DNA from: Halomonas sp. 'Soap Lake #6'
GTDB taxonomy: Bacteria; Pseudomonadota; Gammaproteobacteria; Pseudomonadales; Halomonadaceae
DNA: 64,000 bases
Assembly: GCF_003031405.1 (NCBI RefSeq)
Contig: NZ_CP020469.1
Location: forward strand, 682,001-746,000
Reading direction: 5' to 3'
In this document: piece by piece, positions 59,717 through 64,000 of the stretch
Layout: each line of letters starts with the position of its first letter
Position numbering within the stretch: position 1 is the first letter of the stretch
Made by a program: the position numbers and the translations under genes
Notes under the pieces: generated by a model
Database searches by the model: none
What the model saw: only the letters and a program-made list of their open reading frames with translations
Told to the model about the DNA's origin: nothing

Positions 59717-60283
59717 ATCAACCACTTGCACACTGAGTGTGCGGTAATAATTATACCAATCCGTTGCCCTCTGATAGCGCCTATTCGCTAAGCTCATCGA
59801 AATACTATGGGCTAGCATAATGACCTGTCAGAAGTGGTGGGCTCGAATTGTACGCAAGAATGGGTAGGCAGTCATTATGCCCTATTGTCCATGGACAGGG
59901 GCGAGTGGAGTGCTTTCTGGGAATAAAAGCTATGTTACTAAAAGCTATGTTGCTAAAAGCGACGTTACTAAGGGGTATTCGCGAAGTGGTGTTAATCGTA
60001 ATTTTTGGCTAGTTTTAATTAAGGTCGTGATGCCGAGAGCTGGACAGGTGTTAATTGATGCAATATTCCTAAGTTTAATGAGCTGTGCTGCCTGGGTAAT
60101 ACTTGATTAGAGCCCTGTTGTGGGGGCGATAAGTCGCTGATATGTAGGCTGCGTATGGTATTTGCCGCCAAAATAATCCTTTTGTAAGAAAGCCTTGCAG
60201 CGCTTTGCATGTTTTGCGGTCTAAATCGCTGTGGTTAGTGCTATGCGGTGGTAAGCTTGAGTTTCGCTGTTTGAGGAGTCTCT
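59717..60283. other. Gap between dusA and lipoprotein gene
   Basis: About 567 bases. It holds a 12-bp palindrome TGTCCATGGACA (59886-59897) and the 15-bp array at 59925-59969. A 77-codon ORF across the array is judged spurious. Promoters for the divergent dusA and lipoprotein genes must lie here. Confidence 0.5.
59925..59969. repeat. 15-bp tandem array, three units
   Basis: AAAAGCTATGTTACT (59925), AAAAGCTATGTTGCT (59940) and AAAAGCGACGTTACT (59955). The join TTACTAAAAGC resembles TTCATTAAAAGC of the array at 26374. Confidence 0.88.
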
Positions 60284-60865
60284 ATGCATAAGACACTAGG
60301 TGGTATCAGTATAGTGTTAATGAGTGCCTTGCTGCTGGCAGGTTGCGGTAACCAAGAGGATGAGCAGGCGACTGTACAGCCTGAAGAGGTTAATGAAGAG
60401 ACCTCGCCGCAGGAGCCTGTAGTGGTTGAAGAGCCGGTTGACCCTTTAGAGGTGACTATTTCAACAAGAGCTTCGCTTCTTCCTGATCGTCGTTTAATGA
60501 TTGAAGGCGAGGCTAACCTTCCCGATGGTGCTCTCGTGCAAGTGATTGTTGAGCGAGAACTCAGTCGAGTGCGCTGGCAGTCTCGCACAAGTGTAGTAGA
60601 TGGGAAGTTCAGCACTGGCCCTTTTGGATCAGGGAGTGGTTTACCTGATGGTGGGTACATTGTCCGAGTTCAGCTTTCAGAAGCTAGTGTGCAACCTAGA
60701 GACGTTCAAGCGCGCATTGGCGCCCAGGGAGAGCACTTAGCGGGAGGGCTCGTAAGTCAGTCCCGCCATGGGTTAGGGCAAGTAGCCACCTACTCACGCC
60801 GCTTCTTGGTGGGGAGTGAGCCAAGACGCACGCGTGACCAGGTGGATGTTGTTGAGGATGATTAA
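60284..60865 (+). CDS. Lipoprotein of unknown function
   Basis: A 193-residue predicted lipoprotein. The signal has a lipobox LLLAGC-G at the end of the N-terminal hydrophobic stretch, then an acidic, Glu/Pro-rich linker of about 35 residues (EEVNEETSPQEPVVVEEPVDPLE). A beta-rich domain follows with LLPDRRLMIEGEANLPDGALVQVIVERE, SFGSGS-like Gly/Ser turns and a conserved-looking YIVRVQLSEASVQP near the middle, ending ...ATYSRRFLV. The beta domain resembles small immunoglobulin-like folds of bacterial lipoproteins, but I do not recognise the family. GAGG upstream. Confidence 0.65.
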   Translation: MHKTLGGISIVLMSALLLAGCGNQEDEQATVQPEEVNEETSPQEPVVVEEPVDPLEVTISTRASLLPDRRLMIEGEANLPDGALVQVIVERELSRVRWQSRTSVVDGKFSTGPFGSGSGLPDGGYIVRVQLSEASVQPRDVQARIGAQGEHLAGGLVSQSRHGLGQVATYSRRFLVGSEPRRTRDQVDVVEDD

Positions 60866-60896
60866 AGCAATAGGGGACTAGGGAATGTAAGATGCT

Positions 60897-61421
60897 TTAG
60901 GCAGGGCACCAATGGGCTAGCAGTACCGCGTGAATAGTCGTGTCAGTGGGCGCTTTCGAGAAGTGCTCGATGACAAAACGCTCTTCACGCTGGATAAGGT
61001 AATGCCCAGCTTTATGGAACACGTGCGTTGGGCCTAATAGCAGCAGGTCACCAGCAGCCATCGGAGAAAAATCCGTATCGCTAGCGGGAGTTGCCATTAC
61101 GCAGGGTGCTTTCCAATCGATATTCAGCGGCAGGTGGGTAGGCACCATAATGGTCGTTGCCTGGACCTGCTCCCAGGGAAGTGGGCCAGTATGAGTCAGT
61201 GTTAGCAGTTGGGGGGCGCTGTCGCCTTCTAGAAGAGTAGCTAACGAGCAGTCAAGCGCATCGGCAAGCGCAACTAAACGCTCATGGCCGATTTGTTTGA
61301 TCGCTCCAGACTCCCAATAAGAAATAGTGACATCTGACACGCCAACTTTACGTGCAAGGGCAGCTTTATTGAGCTTGGCCCTCAGCCGCAGTTGCTTGAT
61401 ACGTGAGCCTAGCGATTCCAT
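60897..61421 (-). CDS. XRE-family regulator with C-terminal domain
   Basis: A 174-residue regulator. The N-terminal HTH_XRE is SRIKQLRLRAKLNKAALARKVGVSDVTISYWESGAIKQIGHERLVALADAL (residues ~5-56), of the lambda-repressor type. The other ~110 residues (TTIMVPTHLPLNIDW, MAAGDLLLLGPTHVFHKAGHYLIQREERFVIEHF) recall a LexA/S24-like regulatory fold, but I see no Ser-Lys dyad, so no self-cleavage claim is made. It is divergent from gltX with a 306-base gap and could regulate itself. Phage-like repressors share this shape, but no phage genes are nearby. Confidence 0.8.
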   Translation of the reverse strand: MESLGSRIKQLRLRAKLNKAALARKVGVSDVTISYWESGAIKQIGHERLVALADALDCSLATLLEGDSAPQLLTLTHTGPLPWEQVQATTIMVPTHLPLNIDWKAPCVMATPASDTDFSPMAAGDLLLLGPTHVFHKAGHYLIQREERFVIEHFSKAPTDTTIHAVLLAHWCPA

Positions 61422-61727
61422 TTCGTCTTCCTGTTGATGAGCTAAAAAAGCTCGTTAAATGTTCCTCCACCGTTTGAGGTGGCGCTTTGGTCATGGGGTA
61501 TGCAGAAAAAAATAGTGCGCTAACCAGTGCATCATATTTTCTAGCATGAACACTCATCATAAGTGCCACGTCATACTAAGCGATTGTGCATTAACGCGCA
61601 TCTCGCATGTGCCCCTTTATCATCCAGTTCGACGCTTTTAATGCAAACTCGTTCCCTGATCGCTACTGTTGGTTAGCCCAAGGGTGCGTATAATGGCGCC
61701 ACGCTTAATTGCAAAAAGGATAGTTTA
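61422..61727. other. Gap between XRE regulator and gltX
   Basis: About 306 bases with no convincing gene. It holds the gltX promoter region, including TATAAT at 61689-61694. Confidence 0.5.
61689..61694 (+). promoter_or_regulatory. Candidate gltX -10 box
   Basis: TATAAT 34 bases before the gltX ATG, with no strong -35 at 16-18 bases (CTGTTG at 61666). Leader would be about 27 bases. Confidence 0.45.
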
Positions 61728-63206
61728 ATGACCGTACGTACGCGTATTGCGCCTTCTCCCACGGGGGACCCGCACGTTGGTACCGCCTACATTGCGCTGT
61801 TTAATCTCTGCTTTGCGCGCCAGCACGGTGGGCAGTTTATTTTGCGTATCGAGGATACTGATCGGGTGCGCTCTACCCCTGAATCCGAGCAGATGATTTT
61901 AGACTCTCTGCGCTGGCTGGGGCTTGATTGGGATGAAGGGCCTGATGTGGGTGGCCCTCATGGCCCTTATCGCCAAAGCGAGCGGGGAGATATTTACGCC
62001 CAGTACGCCCAGCAGCTATTAGATGCAGGTCATGCCTTTAAGTGTTACCGCACTAGTGAGGAGCTGGATGAGCTGCGCGAAGCGCGTAAAGCTGCAGGTA
62101 TGCAACTTGCACTGAAACCAGCAGATTTGGCGTTAGATGATGCTGAACAGGAGCGTCGTGAGCGAGAAGGGTGGCCGCATGTGGTGCGTATGAACGTACC
62201 GAGCACTGGTGTGTGTGTGGTCAGCGATATGTTGCGGGGAGCGATAGAAGTTGAGTGGGCGCAAGTGGACGCGCAAATCTTGTTGAAATCAGATGGCATG
62301 CCCACCTACCACCTTGCCAACGTGGTAGATGATCACTTAATGGGCATTACCCATGTGCTGCGCGGTGAAGAGTGGATTAACTCGGCCCCAAAGCACCAGC
62401 TATTATATGAGTACTTTGGATGGGATATGCCGCAGCTTTGCCACATGCCGCTGTTGCGTAATCCAGATAAATCCAAACTCTCTAAGCGCAAAAACCCAAC
62501 GTCGATTAACTACTACCGCCGTATGGGCTTCCTTCCTCAGGCAGTGACCAACTACTTGGGCCGCATGGGGTGGTCGATGCCTGACGAAAGGGAGAAGTTC
62601 AGCTTGCCTGAAATGATGGCTGAGTTCGATATTCAGCGGGTATCTCTGGGCGGGCCGGTGTTTGACTTGGAAAAGTTGACGTGGCTGAACGGCGTGTACA
62701 TTCGTGAGGATCTTGATGACGATGCGCTGCTTCAAGCCTTGCGCGAGTGGGCCTTCAATGACGCCTATGTAAAGCAAATTTTGCCCCAGGTACGCCCAAG
62801 GGTTGAAACGTTATCCCAGGTCGTACCGCTCGCAGGCCACTTCTTCTCGGGCTTGCCAGCCCTTGTGGAAGACGACTTTGAGAGCATCAAACTCGACAAA
62901 GAAGAGCTGGTGAAGTTACTGCAGTTCTTGGTATGGCGCTTTGAAAATGTTCCTGCATGGCATAAAGAAGCACTATTGGCAGAAGTTAAAATGCTCGCAG
63001 AACATTTTGAGCTAAAGATGAAGGCTTTTTTGGCGCCTGTCTTTATTGCTATTACTGGCAGCACGGCAAGCACGTCGGTGATGGATGGTATGGCAATCCT
63101 TGGTTCCGATGTTACCCGGGCGCGGCTTCGAAATGCCATTGAAGTGTTAGGTGGTGTATCCAAGAAGCAAGCAAAACGTTTCGAAAAAGAGTACCGAGAG
63201 CTTTAA
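61728..63206 (+). CDS. gltX: Glutamyl-tRNA synthetase GltX
   Basis: A 492-residue class I aminoacyl-tRNA synthetase that charges tRNA-Glu. The HIGH-type motif is [20 protein letters not shown] (residues ~9-28), [29 protein letters not shown] follows, and the KMSKS-type motif is [17 protein letters not shown] near residue 248. The anticodon-binding C-domain runs from [37 protein letters not shown] to the end ([11 protein letters not shown]). Length is standard for a discriminating GluRS. The tRNA-Glu gene lies 230 bases downstream, in the same direction. Confidence 0.97.
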   Translation: MTVRTRIAPSPTGDPHVGTAYIALFNLCFARQHGGQFILRIEDTDRVRSTPESEQMILDSLRWLGLDWDEGPDVGGPHGPYRQSERGDIYAQYAQQLLDAGHAFKCYRTSEELDELREARKAAGMQLALKPADLALDDAEQERREREGWPHVVRMNVPSTGVCVVSDMLRGAIEVEWAQVDAQILLKSDGMPTYHLANVVDDHLMGITHVLRGEEWINSAPKHQLLYEYFGWDMPQLCHMPLLRNPDKSKLSKRKNPTSINYYRRMGFLPQAVTNYLGRMGWSMPDEREKFSLPEMMAEFDIQRVSLGGPVFDLEKLTWLNGVYIREDLDDDALLQALREWAFNDAYVKQILPQVRPRVETLSQVVPLAGHFFSGLPALVEDDFESIKLDKEELVKLLQFLVWRFENVPAWHKEALLAEVKMLAEHFELKMKAFLAPVFIAITGSTASTSVMDGMAILGSDVTRARLRNAIEVLGGVSKKQAKRFEKEYREL

Positions 63207-63213
63207 GCTGCCC

Positions 63214-63256
63214 AGGAAGCGTCAGAGTAGCGTATTGTTGATTCTGGCGCTTTCCT
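63214..63256 (+). terminator. Imperfect hairpin after gltX
   Basis: AGGAAGCGTCAGA (63214-63226) pairs with TCTGGCGCTTTCCT (63243-63256) with one bulge and one G-T pair; no T-run. Possible weak terminator. Confidence 0.35.
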
Positions 63257-63269
63257 GAGACTCTCAGGG

Positions 63270-63298
63270 TTGACGAAGGTAAACGTAATCAGTATTAT
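63270..63298 (+). promoter_or_regulatory. Promoter of the tRNA-Ala / tRNA-Glu pair
   Basis: TTGACG (63270-63275) and TATTAT (63293-63298) with 17-base spacing; the tRNA-Ala gene begins 22 bases later, after a G/C-rich discriminator (GCCTCG), typical of stringently controlled promoters. Confidence 0.7.
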
Positions 63299-63320
63299 AT
63301 GCCTCGTCTTAACGACATGT

Positions 63321-63396
63321 GGGGCCTTAGCTCAGCTGGGAGAGCGCAACACTGGCAGTGTTGAGGTCAGCGGTTCGATCCCGCTAGGCTCCACCA
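63321..63396 (+). tRNA. tRNA-Ala (anticodon GGC)
   Basis: 76 bases including CCA. Acceptor GGGGCCT/AGGCTCC, D-arm with AGCTCAGCTGGGAGAGC, anticodon stem CAACA/TGTTG enclosing GGC at 63354-63356, and T-arm GCGGTTCGATCCCGC. Encoded CCA. Very close to gammaproteobacterial tRNA-Ala(GGC). Confidence 0.97.
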
Positions 63397-63438
63397 ATAA
63401 TGAATTATTCATTATTGTATCTTCACGATCAGAATACG

Positions 63439-63514
63439 TCCCATTCGTCTAGTGGTCTAGGACACCGCCCTTTCACGGCGGGAACAGGGGTTCGAACCCC
63501 CTATGGGACGCCAT
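63439..63514 (+). tRNA. tRNA-Glu (anticodon TTC)
   Basis: 76 bases with encoded CCA. Acceptor GTCCCAT/ATGGGAC, anticodon stem CCGCC/GGCGG enclosing TTC at 63473-63475, T-arm GGGGTTCGAACCCCC. Follows tRNA-Ala by 42 bases; probably co-transcribed. Confidence 0.97.
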
Positions 63515-63541
63515 CGTTGTTATTTCTTACTCCGCATACCA

Positions 63542-63577
63542 ATCAATTAGCGATCATTAGCTGATTGATGTTTTTTT
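63542..63577 (+). terminator. Terminator of the tRNA operon
   Basis: ATCAATTAGC (63542-63551) pairs with GCTGATTGAT (63560-63569) through one G-T pair, then G and seven T. Strong intrinsic terminator. Confidence 0.85.
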
Positions 63578-63668
63578 GCGTCCTGCATTTGAAAGTTCCT
63601 CTCAATAAGATCACTTTTTGGGTGATTTTATGCTTGACTTGTCCACTTTTTCTACTCTGATGAAAGGG

Positions 63669-63846
63669 TTGTGCACAACCCCTTGTTGTTTGTCTAAAAA
63701 ATCAGACATTTAGATTAAATTCTTTTAAAACAGTATGTTACGTTAGGTCAAAAAATGACCAATTTAAGGCTGGCTCACTGTTCATGGCGATTGTGGGACG
63801 TTTTCTAGCGGTTGTGAACAGGGTTATCCACAGATAGTGTGGAAAA
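63669..63846. other. Cluster of DnaA-box-like sites
   Basis: TTATCCACA (63824-63832) is a perfect DnaA box. TTGTGCACA (63669-63677, palindromic, thus on both strands) and TTTTCCACA (minus strand, 63838-63846) have one mismatch. TTGTGAACA (63812) has two. GATC occurs at 63610. Confidence 0.5.
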
Positions 63847-63958
63847 CCCTTTTCCAGTTAGGGATACCTAAAAGTCAAGCATTATTCCGGCTTGTATGGC
63901 GCTTAAGAAGGAGAAGGGCGTGCCCGCGCGGCTGGGCAAAGCTTGCCTGTTAAGCGTC

Positions 63959-64000
63959 TTACTGGCCACCAGCAGCGGGAGCATCAAGAAAGGCGGCCCA
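63959..64000 (-). CDS. Possible C-terminus of a minus-strand gene
   Basis: Thirteen codons plus a TAA stop (63959-63961), ending WAAFLDAPAAGGQ on the minus strand, run off the right edge. A plus-strand reading open from ATG 63896 to the edge is less protein-like. Too short to assign. Confidence 0.3.
   Translation of the reverse strand, partial: WAAFLDAPAAGGQ

Larger units (their letters stand above)
63515..63958. other. Non-coding, partly AT-rich region with DnaA-box cluster
   Basis: A 444-base stretch with no ORF that has a ribosome site. It contains a terminator, an AT-rich tract (about 63690-63770), and a cluster of DnaA-box-like 9-mers at 63669-63846. See the finding on a possible origin or DnaA-titration site. 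Confidence 0.6.

Noticed and set aside
59877..60110. 77-codon plus-strand ORF across a tandem array
   Set aside because: No ribosome site, composition like the surrounding gap, and its repeats come from the 15-bp array.
60897..61421. Prophage repressor
   Set aside because: The XRE protein stands alone, with no integrase, att site or phage structural genes around it.
63896..64000. Plus-strand ORF open to the right edge (starts MALKKEKG)
   Set aside because: No clear family and basic low-complexity sequence; the minus-strand reading ends in a more typical C-terminus.

Overview
This window looks like chromosome from a free-living gammaproteobacterium, most probably Halomonas or a close relative. 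That placement is inference: it rests on the gltX / tRNA-Ala / tRNA-Glu order, OpgG, LpxL and LpxR, the YgeA, YghU, GntR and DusA orthologues, and the mix of TRAP, RND and polyol ABC systems. No rRNA, 16S-type marker, prophage, insertion sequence or CRISPR array is visible. Genes are dense, on both strands, and of ordinary housekeeping or accessory-metabolism type.

Layout. 1-7.2 kb: envelope and glycan genes: 5' end of opgG (minus), a membrane alkaline-phosphatase-superfamily protein, manC/algA, an lpxL-type acyltransferase between two paralogous small membrane proteins, a VOC protein and a methyltransferase. 7.4-15.7 kb: an MFS transporter, then a five-gene acyl-CoA cassette (acyl-CoA dehydrogenase, permease, acyl-CoA ligase, 3-hydroxyacyl-CoA dehydrogenase, enoyl-CoA hydratase). 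15.8-21.3 kb: GST, YaeQ, LpxR-like protein, YghU-like GST, YgeA racemase, and Ohr with its thiol regulator OhrR. 21.6-26.3 kb: a TRAP transporter with gluconokinase and GntR, preceded by a palindrome that matches the GntR operator, so the TRAP system is probably a gluconate importer. 26.5-31.1 kb: MOSC protein, EamA exporter, OsmC protein, PRC-barrel protein, L,D-transpeptidase. 31.2-35.8 kb: a FixL/FixJ-like two-component pair co-transcribed with a 2OG-Fe(II) oxygenase and a CoA-type NUDIX hydrolase, then a second NUDIX protein and a YqfO-like protein.

36-46.6 kb is the largest functional unit: a SorC-type regulator followed by a polyol operon (binding protein, two permeases, ATPase, HAD phosphatase, sorbitol-type SDR, P-loop sugar-kinase candidate, mannitol dehydrogenase, xylulokinase). 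Together these would import mannitol, sorbitol or arabitol, oxidise it to fructose or xylulose, and phosphorylate the product. 47-53.1 kb is a tripartite RND efflux operon (TolC-like, AcrA-like, AcrB-like). A TetR gene at 55.0-55.6 kb carries in its own promoter the same operator motif found in the efflux promoter. 53.3-63.2 kb: an OB-fold-type membrane protein, alpha/beta hydrolase, AstE/AspA-family deacylase, catalase, DusA, a lipoprotein, an XRE regulator and GltX, then two tRNA genes and a non-coding stretch with a DnaA-box cluster.

The most unusual signal is a set of short tandem arrays with periods of 14-17 bp in five separate intergenic gaps (4.2, 26.4, 29.95, 46.6 and 59.9 kb). Their units look related, sharing variants of a CTCAT(T/C)AA or TACTA core, and a similar 15-bp duplication lies inside a NUDIX gene. 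Other points worth a look are the candidate regulator-operator pairs (GntR, SorC, TetR), the DnaA-box cluster near the right end, and three stacked inverted repeats in the leader of the L,D-transpeptidase gene. All calls come from reading the sequence; no database search was run.
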